From contig JAFGNN010000074.1 of NCBI GenBank assembly GCA_016926955.1, forward strand, positions 35,726 to 99,725: a stretch of DNA of 64,000 nucleotides. The letters are read 5' to 3'. A program made the position numbers and the translations under genes. The DNA is from Spirochaetales bacterium (GTDB taxonomy: Bacteria; Spirochaetota; Spirochaetia; Treponematales; UBA12059). The notes under the pieces were generated by a model. The model worked only from the letters and a program-made list of their open reading frames with translations. It did not search any database and had not been told where the DNA came from. Below, piece by piece: positions 33,017 to 41,208 of this stretch (within the stretch, counting starts at the first letter, position 1; every line of letters begins with the position of its first letter).

Positions 33017-34906
33017 ATGGAAGCGACGGGCGGACGCGCCGTGCTGGCCCTGATCGGCCTGCCGGCGAGCGGCAAGAGCACTGTCGGGGCCCTCGTCGCG
33101 GGTGCCCTCGGCGCCGCCTTTGCAGACTCCGACGCCGAAATCGGGCGTGCGGCCGGCCGCGCCGTCGCGGAGCTCTTCAGAAGCGAGGGTGAGGCGGCTT
33201 TCCGGCAACGCGAGCTTGCGTGTGTCGGGGAGCTCACGCGAAGCCCCGCGGCAGGGGCGTCAGCCCATTTTTCCCCATCACCCGATTCCGGACCCCGCGG
33301 AGGGCGATGGCCGCGCCTCGTGCTGGCGCTCGGCGGCGGCGCGCCGACCGTCGAGAGCATACGCGAGCTGCTCCGCGAGCGCTGCGTCGTGGCCTGGCTG
33401 GACCTGGCGCCCGAGGTGGCGGCGGCCCGCGCGCGCGCGGACGGCGAGTCGAGGCCCTTGCTCGCCCGCGACCCGGAAGGGGGCATGCGCGCCCTGGACG
33501 CCGGGCGCCGCGCCATCTACGCCGCCTGCGCGGACTTCCGTGTGGACGCCGACGCGTCGCCGGAAGCGGTGGCCGCGCGCTTGCTCGAACGCCTCTCCGG
33601 CGGAGTGGACGTTGAGACGGCCTTGCCCGGACGCGTCGCGGGAGCCGTCGCGGCGCCGCCCTCGAAGAGTTCCGCCATCCGCGCCCTGGCCTGCGCCCTC
33701 TACGCCGACGGCGAGTCGCTCGTGCGCGGCGCGGGTTACTCCGACGACGTGGAAGCCGCAGCGCGGGCTTGCCGGACGCTCGGCGCGCGTGTCGAACGGG
33801 AGGGCCCGGATTTCCGTGTGAGTCCCGCGCGCCTCCGCGGCGCCGCGCGCGGCGCCGTCTCGGTCGATTGCGGGGAGTCCGCCCTGGTGCTGCGGATGTT
33901 CGCCGCGCTGGCGGCGCTTTCAGGCGACGAGGCGAGCCTCGAAGCCCGGGGGAGCCTTCGCGGACGGCCGGCAGGCATGGTCGAGGCGGCCCTGGGCACG
34001 TACGGCGCCGCGTGCGCGTCCTCGGGCGGCGCGCCGCCTCTCCGCGTTCGCGGACCCTTGCGGGCGGGCGATGCCCGGATCGACGGCTCGGAAAGCTCGC
34101 AGGCGGTTTCGGGCTTGCTCCTCGCGCTCGCCCTGACCGAGGGCGATTCGACGCTCGAGGTCGAGCGGGCCGTTTCCGGCGGCTACGTTGACCTGACGCT
34201 CGAAACCCTGCGCGCATTCGACCTCCGCATCGACGGGGACCGGACGGAAGGCGGAGCCCGCCGCTTCCGCATCCCGGGGGGGCAGACGCCGCGGGGGCGA
34301 GAGTTCCGCGTGGAGGGCGACTGGAGCGGGGCGGCTTTCATGCTGGTGGCGGGCGCCATCGCCGGACCGCTCCCCGGCGAAGGCGGGGCCGCGGGCTTCC
34401 GGGTGACGGGACTGGACGCGGATTCGCGACAGCCCGACCGCGCCGTGCTGGAGGCGCTCCGCCTGGCAGGCGCCGCGCCGCGCGTCGAGGGCGACTCGGT
34501 GTCGATCGCGCGCGCGGAGCTCCGGGCTTTCCGTTTCGACGCGAGCGATTGTCCCGACCTCTTTCCGCCGCTCGTCGTGCTCGCGTCGCTGTGCCCGGGC
34601 GTCACGGAGCTCCGGGGCGCGCGCCGCCTGAGGGCCAAGGAGAGCGACCGGGCCCTCGCGCTAGCGGAGGAATTCGGGAAACTCGGCGCGGTGCTCGAGC
34701 TCGATGGCGACCTCGCGCGCGTGAGAGGCGGCCCGATCCGGGGCGGCCGCGCGGATTCGCGCGGCGACCACCGGATCGCGATGGCCCTGGCCGTCGCCGC
34801 CCTCGCCGCGGACGGCCCCGTCGCGATAGGAGGCGCGTCCTGCGCGGCGAAATCATGGCCGGGTTTCTTCGCTGAGCTCGACCGGCTGCGCGCGGCGCGG
34901 GACTGA
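33017..34906 (+). CDS. aroKA: shikimate kinase / EPSP synthase fusion
   Basis: A 629-residue bifunctional enzyme. Residues 1-190 are shikimate kinase: P-loop GLPASGKST (residues 14-22), substrate Asp in FADSDAEIG, GGGAP near 115 and an Arg lid (ESRPLLARDP). Residues 200-629 are EPSP synthase: PPSKSSAIRALAC, ESALVLRMFAALA, GSESSQAVSGLLLALAL, RAKESDR near 541 and GDHRIAMA near 583. It covers steps 5 and 6 of the shikimate pathway. aroB, aroC and chorismate mutase lie 11 kb away. A Pro/Ser/Gly-rich insert of about 30 residues interrupts the kinase near residue 80. Confidence 0.93.
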   Translation: MEATGGRAVLALIGLPASGKSTVGALVAGALGAAFADSDAEIGRAAGRAVAELFRSEGEAAFRQRELACVGELTRSPAAGASAHFSPSPDSGPRGGRWPRLVLALGGGAPTVESIRELLRERCVVAWLDLAPEVAAARARADGESRPLLARDPEGGMRALDAGRRAIYAACADFRVDADASPEAVAARLLERLSGGVDVETALPGRVAGAVAAPPSKSSAIRALACALYADGESLVRGAGYSDDVEAAARACRTLGARVEREGPDFRVSPARLRGAARGAVSVDCGESALVLRMFAALAALSGDEASLEARGSLRGRPAGMVEAALGTYGAACASSGGAPPLRVRGPLRAGDARIDGSESSQAVSGLLLALALTEGDSTLEVERAVSGGYVDLTLETLRAFDLRIDGDRTEGGARRFRIPGGQTPRGREFRVEGDWSGAAFMLVAGAIAGPLPGEGGAAGFRVTGLDADSRQPDRAVLEALRLAGAAPRVEGDSVSIARAELRAFRFDASDCPDLFPPLVVLASLCPGVTELRGARRLRAKESDRALALAEEFGKLGAVLELDGDLARVRGGPIRGGRADSRGDHRIAMALAVAALAADGPVAIGGASCAAKSWPGFFAELDRLRAARD

Positions 34907-34945
34907 GGGTCGAGGCGCCGCGCGCGGCCCGCGGAGCGGCGGCCC

Positions 34946-37900
34946 CTACTTCGAAAGCCGCTTGATCATTACGCGCGCCAGCGCTGACGAATCCGCCATG
35001 TCCTCCGGATCGCCGATCTCGACGGCCTTGGCGAACGACGCGAGGGCGCGCTCCTCGAGGCCGAACGAGAGCGCGAGGAAGCCGTGCGCCACCCAGAGGT
35101 CCTCGGGGTCCATGTCGTGCCGCGACTCGAGCAGCTCGCCGAAGGCGGCCCTCGCCTCCTCGTACCGGCCGGTGGCGCCGTACCAGCACGCGATGGTGTG
35201 GACGGCCGCCGATCCGCCCTCGAGCAGCTTGCGGTTGAAGCCGGAGTCCTCGAGCGAGCGGAGCTCGTAGCCGTCGATGAACAGGGCGCTCCAGGCCGCC
35301 CCGTTGTAGTCGCCGGAGTCCGCGAGGCCCGAGCTCATCAGATTGCGGTAGACCTCGTGATATTCGCGCACCTTCCACTGCTGGCCGAGCGCCCAGGCGA
35401 GCAGGCGGTCGATCTCGAGGTCTTCGGGGAAGCGTTCCTTGCCGGCGCGGAGGGCCCGTTCGGCCTCCGGCCACAGGTCGAGCGAGCCGAGCCGCCTCGC
35501 GATCTTGACTATGTCCCCGCCGTTTTCGGCGAGGAGTTCGAAGCGGGCGGCGGCGGCCTGCAGCGCCTTCGCGTCCCCGGCGGCGGACGCATGGAGAGTG
35601 GCGAGGGAAAGGAGTTCCCTGACGCGCCTCGGGTCGTCCTTCGCGGCTTCGGCTCCGGCGAGGCAGTCGCCGAGCAGCCGGGCCGCGAGGGTCCTGTCGT
35701 CGATGCCCAGGGCGAGGACCGCGGCGGCGACCGCGAGATCCACCGGGTCCCTGGAACCCGCCCTCAGGAGCTCGACTCCGAGCTCGTTGAGGCTTTCGTC
35801 CCAGGCGGGGTTCACCTTGGCGGGAGCCGCCATCGCGTCCACCCAGGCCGCGGCGGCACCGAGCTCGCCCTCGGCGACCAGGGCTCGGACGTAGGCGCCC
35901 ACGCCCCGGCGGCCGTCGAAGTCGACGACGCTCCAGCCGTCCGGGCCTTCGATGAGCGCGATCTCCGCCACCTTGTCGATGCCGAGGGCCGGAGCCCCGA
36001 CGGTGCCGAGCGTTACCGGCCCGGAGCTCGCGACCTTGACCTCGAGGAAGGCTTCGAGGAAATCCATGAGCGCCGCGCCGGTTATGCCGGATTCGCCGAT
36101 CGCGTCCTCGAGCCGTTCGAGGGAATCATCGAGCTCGGAGGACAAATCCACCGATCCGCGGACGCTCGGGGCGAACAAGCCGGGATCGGGCGCCCTGTCC
36201 TCGATGACCGAGCGCCACAGGGCGATGACGAGAGAGGCGGGCTCGGCGCGCGCCGCCTCGAGCGTCGACGCCTCGGTTTTTTCGAGCGACCTTACCTTCC
36301 CCGCGAAGTCGGATACCGAGGCGAATTTCGTGGTGCCCCGGGCGGAGGCCAGCAACAGGTCGGCCGAAAGGACGTATTCGCGGCGGCCCAAGAGGTCCAT
36401 GCCCGCCTGGCCGAGCGCGGCGCGGCGCCCGGAGGCGTCGGTCCAGATGGATGAGGCGAGCCTGGTGGCGGCGTCCGCGCCGTCGAGCTTCGCGACCGAG
36501 GCCAGCAGGTAACGCCCGCCGATCTTGCGGTTCTCCAGCGCGCCGCTCGCCTTGACGAGGTCCCCGTAGCGCCCGAGCAGGAACAGGTCGCCGAGGTAGC
36601 GTTCGGCCATGCCTTCGCCTTCGAGGGATTCGACCTCGCGTTCGAAGGTTTCGACCGCCTCGGCGAGGCGGGCGCCCTCGCCGCGATACCGGCCGTCGTT
36701 CCCGTATTCGAAGAGGATGGCGCGGTTGAACAGGCTCCGGACATCGGACGGGTCGAGCTCGTAGGCCTTGAGGAATTCGGCGGCGGCGCGGCCGAGGTCG
36801 GCGCCTTCGTCCATCTGGTCGCCGAAGGGGTCGTGGACCAGGGCGAAGGCCAGGTCCCGGTGGGCGTCGGCGGAGTCGGGTTCGAGCCGGACGGCTTCCT
36901 CGGCCTCGGCGATGGCGTCCTCGACGAAGCCCGCGGCGATGAGGATGTCGGAGGCCTGTCCGTGGTGGAGCGCCTCGCCGGGGTGCAAGGCCTGCATGGC
37001 GAGCGACGCGTCGAGAGCCTCCCGATACCGGCCCTCCTCGGCGAGCGCGGAGGCGATGTTCTCGAACGTGGCTTTCGGTGCCGTGGACCTGTAGAAGGCG
37101 CCCAGCTTGCGAGCGTAATCGGCGCAGTCTTTCGGGCTCATGCGCTCCGTGTCGAACTCCAGCCGGTACCGGGCCTCGATGACGAGCGGATCGGGCGAAG
37201 CGAACTCGGCGCTGAGCGTCGCGGGCCCGAGGTCCAGCGTGAAGTCCTCCGGAACGTCGACCGCGCGGAAGCCGGGCGGCGCCTCGACGACGAACTCGAG
37301 CAAGCTGAGCGGCGCGTCCGGGTAGTAGAGGTCGCGCTTTCGGGGGGCCTCGGGATCTTCCTCCCGGAGCGCGTCGGGGAGTATCTGGAAGATGGAGCCG
37401 GCGGCGAGCAGGGTCTCGGCGCGACGGTCGTCGGTCCAGCCTTTCCCCGAGCCCATGACCTTAACGCTCAGCACGAAGGGCTCGGCCAGCGCGCGCGGGT
37501 CGCCGAAATCCGCCTCGACCTCCTCGCCTTCGTAGGTCGATTTCCCGTAGTCGCGCAGGTACTCCAGGTGCTCCTCGCGGGACGCGTCGTCCCAGATCGA
37601 GCGCATCCACTGCTCCACCCCGCCGCCGGCGTCGGTCGTCTCCTCGATGAGGACCGCGGCTCCCTGTTCGGAGAGCATTATCCTGCGCGTCTCGCGGTAC
37701 CAGTCGGCGCCGTCCGGGGCGCCCGGAAGGGTCACGAGGCCCGCGGTCGAGGGGGACGCGACGAGGGCGCGACGGAGGCGGTCGCCGCGGGGCAGCTCGC
37801 CCGGCTCCGTGTAGTAGGCGGTCGGGTCGAACCACAGGTCGAGCTCCGGCGCCCGCACGATGGCGTGGTCGAAGAGCTCGAGCCCGGGTATGGCTTCGGA

Positions 37901-39070
37901 GGTGTCGTAGCCGGAGCCCGAGTCGAGCAGGGCCAGGTCCGCCTTGATGCCGACAGCGCGGAGGGCCGCCGCGAGCAGGGTGGCCTGGTCCTTGCAATCG
38001 CCGTAGCCCGCCGCCAGGGTTTCGGACGGCGCGTGCGGGATGACCGCGTTCTCGCCGAACAGCACTCCGGTATAGCGGATGCTTTCGCGGACCGCGTCCG
38101 CGATCGCCTTCGCGGCGGCGGCCGGGTCGACGGCTGGATCGACGGCACCGAGCGCGGCTCGGGCCCAGGCCGCGACGGGAGCGGGGTCGAGATAGGGCTC
38201 GACGGCCTCCGCGTAGACGCGGGCGACCGCGTTCCACGAGGCCGCGCTGCCGTACTCCACGAGGGGAACCGGAGCCTCGTCCCAGGGAAGGAGCGGCGCT
38301 TCTTCGGTGTATGCGGGCAAAGGCCCGAATTCCATGGAAAGGGTCTCGAGTCCGCCCGCGGTTTCGGTCTCGGCGGATGTGGCGGACGTTTCGAGTACGT
38401 CCCAGGCGAAGGGCATGCCCTCGGGCCGGGTGAAGCTGACGGCGATGCGGGAGACGGGGGCGTAGCGACCCAGGAGGATGCGGCCCGAGATGCCGGCGCC
38501 GGGCCTGGCTTCCCGCGTGCGCTCCAGGAGCCGGTACTCGAGAAGGGCTCCGGGTTCGAGTCTGGGCAGGGGCGCCGAGATGCGGCGGGCGTCGGAACGG
38601 AGGTTGCCGTCATCTTCGCCGACGCCGGTCTCCACGATGGACGAAGGGTCGAGCGCCGCTTCATCGCCGCCCGGATGGATCACACGGGCGGCAAGGACGG
38701 GGCGGTCGGACCTCCAGGGTTGCCAGTACGCGTTCAGGATGGACCAGGCTTCGACGCCGTCGGGGGTCAGCACCCGGACGACGGCGCGGGTCGAGACCTC
38801 GCGGTGCCCGTCCGCGGTGAAGGCGACGTGGATTTCCTCGTCGAGCACCTGCCACGAGGCCTTCGCGTCGACGGGGACGGAGGCGTAGCTGGCCAGCAGC
38901 TCCGCGGCCGTCAGATCGAAGGCGGCGGGGGAAGCGACGTCCCCGGAGCCTGGGGAGGCCGGGCCGGGCGTGCCGGCGCAGGCAGCGGCGAGAAAGACGT
39001 ACAGGAACGCGGCCGCGAGCCGGATGGTCATCCGTGCGTGACGGGCGAGGGAGGAGCGTCGCTTGGTCAT
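34946..39070 (-). CDS. giant DUF3857/transglutaminase-like/TPR lipoprotein
   Basis: A 1374-residue exported protein. The ATG at 39070 is chosen because a signal peptide with lipobox (FLAAACAG) follows it. Residues 60-290 are a DUF3857 domain. A transglutaminase-like core comes next with the triad Cys (YGDCKDQATLLAAALRAVGI, near 358), His (FDHAIV, near 401) and Asp (WFDPTA, near 413). A second beta-rich domain follows to about 640. The rest is helical, with many TPR units (ALHHGQASDILIAAG, YELDPSDVRSLFNRA). DUF3857-transglutaminase proteins are common in Bacteroidetes and spirochaetes; function is unknown, perhaps envelope protein crosslinking or peptide handling. Confidence 0.85.
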   Translation of the reverse strand: MTKRRSSLARHARMTIRLAAAFLYVFLAAACAGTPGPASPGSGDVASPAAFDLTAAELLASYASVPVDAKASWQVLDEEIHVAFTADGHREVSTRAVVRVLTPDGVEAWSILNAYWQPWRSDRPVLAARVIHPGGDEAALDPSSIVETGVGEDDGNLRSDARRISAPLPRLEPGALLEYRLLERTREARPGAGISGRILLGRYAPVSRIAVSFTRPEGMPFAWDVLETSATSAETETAGGLETLSMEFGPLPAYTEEAPLLPWDEAPVPLVEYGSAASWNAVARVYAEAVEPYLDPAPVAAWARAALGAVDPAVDPAAAAKAIADAVRESIRYTGVLFGENAVIPHAPSETLAAGYGDCKDQATLLAAALRAVGIKADLALLDSGSGYDTSEAIPGLELFDHAIVRAPELDLWFDPTAYYTEPGELPRGDRLRRALVASPSTAGLVTLPGAPDGADWYRETRRIMLSEQGAAVLIEETTDAGGGVEQWMRSIWDDASREEHLEYLRDYGKSTYEGEEVEADFGDPRALAEPFVLSVKVMGSGKGWTDDRRAETLLAAGSIFQILPDALREEDPEAPRKRDLYYPDAPLSLLEFVVEAPPGFRAVDVPEDFTLDLGPATLSAEFASPDPLVIEARYRLEFDTERMSPKDCADYARKLGAFYRSTAPKATFENIASALAEEGRYREALDASLAMQALHPGEALHHGQASDILIAAGFVEDAIAEAEEAVRLEPDSADAHRDLAFALVHDPFGDQMDEGADLGRAAAEFLKAYELDPSDVRSLFNRAILFEYGNDGRYRGEGARLAEAVETFEREVESLEGEGMAERYLGDLFLLGRYGDLVKASGALENRKIGGRYLLASVAKLDGADAATRLASSIWTDASGRRAALGQAGMDLLGRREYVLSADLLLASARGTTKFASVSDFAGKVRSLEKTEASTLEAARAEPASLVIALWRSVIEDRAPDPGLFAPSVRGSVDLSSELDDSLERLEDAIGESGITGAALMDFLEAFLEVKVASSGPVTLGTVGAPALGIDKVAEIALIEGPDGWSVVDFDGRRGVGAYVRALVAEGELGAAAAWVDAMAAPAKVNPAWDESLNELGVELLRAGSRDPVDLAVAAAVLALGIDDRTLAARLLGDCLAGAEAAKDDPRRVRELLSLATLHASAAGDAKALQAAAARFELLAENGGDIVKIARRLGSLDLWPEAERALRAGKERFPEDLEIDRLLAWALGQQWKVREYHEVYRNLMSSGLADSGDYNGAAWSALFIDGYELRSLEDSGFNRKLLEGGSAAVHTIACWYGATGRYEEARAAFGELLESRHDMDPEDLWVAHGFLALSFGLEERALASFAKAVEIGDPEDMADSSALARVMIKRLSK

Positions 39071-39261
39071 CGTATTTTCCCCTGGAGGCCGGCGGATCCG
39101 GCGGGCGGGAGGATAGCACGCCGGGGGGCCTTGCACCACATGGCCGCCTCCGCGCCTGCCGCAGATCAGCCGTGAGCTCCGCTCCCTCATGCCCAGGCGC
39201 AGGGCCGTGTGCCTGGCCGCCGCCCGGCTCCGGCTGGACGGTCGCCGGCGGCGCGGGACGC

Positions 39262-39693
39262 TCAGCCGGGCGGATCGCGGCCCAGCAGTGACCGGACCAG
39301 CGCGTCCAGCTCCTCGATCCGCCAGGGTTTGGGGAGCCAGGCGTCGATCAGGCCCTCGTTCTTGAAGCGGTCGAAGAGGGCGGGATCGTCGGTGCCGCCG
39401 CTCAGGATGACTGCCTTGAGGTCTCCGTCGAGCGCCCGCATCCTCGCGATCAGCTCCGAACCCTTCATCACGGGCATCAGGTAATCCGCCAGGATGAGCG
39501 CGACGCGGCCGCCGGATGCCCGGAGCTCGTCGAAGATCTCGAGGGCCTCGGGTCCGGAACCCGCAGTTTCGATCTCCAGGGAGCCGGACCAGCGGGCGCG
39601 CAGTTCCTGCTTCAGGGCGAGGAGGATGATGCGCTCGTCGTCGACGAGGAGCAGGGTCGGCGCGGGAGTGTCGTCATCGGTCCGTTCGTCCAC
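39262..39693 (-). CDS. single-domain response regulator
   Basis: A 143-residue receiver. The acidic pocket is in LLLVDDERIIL, the phospho-Asp is Asp70 in LILADYLMP, the switch Thr/Ser is in VILSGGTDD and the Lys is in LPKPW. No output domain follows. The K-P-W ending is seen in receivers of the hybrid kinase/cyclic-di-GMP type. GTG at 39693 has GGAGG 5 bases upstream. No histidine kinase is in the window. It is 191 bases upstream of the giant lipoprotein gene on the same strand. Confidence 0.9.
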   Translation of the reverse strand: MDERTDDDTPAPTLLLVDDERIILLALKQELRARWSGSLEIETAGSGPEALEIFDELRASGGRVALILADYLMPVMKGSELIARMRALDGDLKAVILSGGTDDPALFDRFKNEGLIDAWLPKPWRIEELDALVRSLLGRDPPG

Positions 39694-39773
39694 GGGAGCC
39701 TCCGTGAACGGATGATAATGCGCGGGTTCACGGACCGCCAGCCGGGTGCTTCGCGCGGGGGCTCCCGGGCATG

Positions 39774-39799
39774 AAAAAACCGCCCTCGCGGGCGGTTTT
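39774..39799. terminator. bidirectional intrinsic terminator
   Basis: AACCGCCC (39778-39785), loop TCGC, GGGCGGTT (39790-39797). It is flanked by six A's on the left and TTTT on the right, so it can end transcripts from either side. It lies 32 bases past the RRM gene stop on the minus strand, where its T-run is six long. Confidence 0.9.
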
Positions 39800-39830
39800 C
39801 GGGGTAAAGGGCGGCTCGCCGCCCTTCGAC

Positions 39831-40103
39831 CTAGTAGCGGTTGCCGTCGCGGCGGGGCTTGTCCATCGCCTCGTTCACCTTGATGTTGCGTCCGTCGAGG
39901 TCGGTGCCGTCGGTGCCGGCGATGGCGGCGCGCGCCTCTTCGTCGCTCGACATCTCCACGAAACCGAAGCCCTTCGAGGAGCCGGAGTCGCGGTCGGTGA
40001 TGATCTTGGCGGACACGACGGTGCCGTACTGCTGGAAGAGGTCGCGGAGGCCGTCCTCGTAGGTGTTGAAGCTGAGGTTGCCGACGTAAAGTTTCTTGCC
40101 CAT
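39831..40103 (-). CDS. RNA-recognition-motif (RRM) protein
   Basis: A 90-residue single-RRM protein. RNP2 is LYVGNLSF (residues 5-12) and RNP1 is KGFGFVEM (residues 44-51), with aromatic residues for base stacking in both. A short basic tail (DKPRRDGNRY) follows the fold. Bacterial RRMs of this type occur in cyanobacteria and spirochaetes, are often cold-induced and bind U-rich single-stranded RNA. A long leader with two hairpins precedes it and a strong terminator follows, so it is monocistronic. Confidence 0.95.
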   Translation of the reverse strand: MGKKLYVGNLSFNTYEDGLRDLFQQYGTVVSAKIITDRDSGSSKGFGFVEMSSDEEARAAIAGTDGTDLDGRNIKVNEAMDKPRRDGNRY

Positions 40104-40117
40104 GACTGGAAGTCCTT

Positions 40118-40166
40118 CGCCCGGATTTTTCCGGGCGTCTCGAATGTGCCCGCGTAAAAAGCGGGC
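40118..40166 (-). promoter_or_regulatory. two-hairpin leader of the RRM gene
   Basis: In transcript order: GCCCGC (40166-40161), loop TTTTTAC, GCGGGC (40053 side, 40153-40148), then CGCCCGGA (40137-40130), loop AAAA, TCCGGGCG (40125-40118), then AAGGA and the ATG at 40103. Both stems are perfect. The U-rich loop of the first is the kind of site an RRM protein binds, so autoregulation is plausible. The remaining bases 40167-40400 show nothing definite. Confidence 0.65.
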
Positions 40167-40413
40167 AGAGCAGAATCATGGACGGTGGGTATGCGGTTCG
40201 CGCGAACGCGTAGGCAGGCAGGGTCCAGGGTTTTGTTCCCCTTGAGCGTAGCACGGGGAGAAAAAGAAAGATACCCCCGCGCGCGGATGGTCGCGGAGCC
40301 CGACTTTCGGTCTTTTCCGGGGCTTCCGGGGGCGGTACCATTGGAGCCGGATACGAGCCTCGCGGAACCGCTCCGTCCGGGGAGGGCGGAGTCGAGAGCC
40401 CAGGAGGATGCCG

Positions 40414-41208
40414 ATGGCGGCTCGCGATTTCAGCGGATCCGGGAATGGTTCCCGCGGCTTCGATCCCGGCGCTTACCGAAACGTCGTCGTCCTGACCGGC
40501 GCCGGCGTCTCGGTGGCCTCGGGCATCCGCCCCTACCGGGGACCGGGCGGGCTCTGGAACGACGCGACGCTCGCGCGGCTCGCGGATATCGAAACCTTCC
40601 TCGAGGAGCCGCTCGAGGTGTGGAAGCATTGGTGGAAGCTGCGCGAGCTCGCGCGCGCGGCCGGACCGAACCCCGCCCACCTCGCGCTCGCCGCCTTCGA
40701 AGCCGCGCGCCCGGCGGGCACGCGCTTCACCCTGGTCACCCAGAACGTGGACGGCCTCCACGATCGCGCGGGCAGCCGCGCCCTGGTCGAGTACCACGGC
40801 AACGCGCTCCGTACGCGCTGCTCGGACGGGCGCTGCGGCCTCGAGCCCTACGAGGACGCAGCGGTGCGGGGCGAGACGGTGCCGCGCTGCCCGCGCTGCG
40901 GGGCGAAGCTCCGTCCCGACATCGTCCTGTTCGGCGAGGCCATTCCGGGGCCCGCGCGGGACGCCGTCGAGCGAGCGCTCGCGACCTGTGATCTGTTCGT
41001 CGCGATCGGCACCTCGGCCACGGTCTATCCGGCGGCGCTCTTCGTCGACGCCGCCAAGCGCCGCGGCGCGCGCACGGTCTACCTCAACCTGCAGGGCCTC
41101 GACGCGCTCGGGGGCTCCGGCGCCTTCGACGAGGAGATCCTCGGCCCCGCGGAGCTCCTCGTGCCGCGCTTCTTCGCGCCGGGCGCGGCCGCCGGAGGCG
41201 CGTCGTGA
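40414..41208 (+). CDS. Sir2-family NAD-dependent deacylase (sirtuin)
   Basis: A 264-residue sirtuin. NAD site GAGVSVASGI (residues 29-38), then a variant YRGPGGLW in place of DFRG..GLW; TQNVDGLH (109-116); catalytic His128 in YHGN; zinc Cys136, 141, 159 and 162; GTSATVYPAA near 200. The Tyr-x-x-Arg acyl pocket of CobB/SIRT5 desuccinylases is not seen (WKHWWKLREL instead). The catalytic His is retained, unlike class M sirtuins. AGGAGG lies 6 bases before the ATG at 40414 and directly abuts the ATG at 40408. The stop overlaps the next gene, which encodes an ADP-ribosylglycohydrolase. Confidence 0.9.
   Translation: MAARDFSGSGNGSRGFDPGAYRNVVVLTGAGVSVASGIRPYRGPGGLWNDATLARLADIETFLEEPLEVWKHWWKLRELARAAGPNPAHLALAAFEAARPAGTRFTLVTQNVDGLHDRAGSRALVEYHGNALRTRCSDGRCGLEPYEDAAVRGETVPRCPRCGAKLRPDIVLFGEAIPGPARDAVERALATCDLFVAIGTSATVYPAALFVDAAKRRGARTVYLNLQGLDALGGSGAFDEEILGPAELLVPRFFAPGAAAGGAS

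Noticed and set aside
36833..39175. 780-codon plus-strand open frame opposite the giant lipoprotein
   Set aside because: Mirror of the real gene, which has a signal peptide, lipobox and catalytic triad.
40414..41208. Class M (macrodomain-linked) sirtuin
   Set aside because: Those enzymes replace the catalytic His. This one keeps His128 and the zinc Cys set, and no lipoate or GcvH-L gene is nearby.
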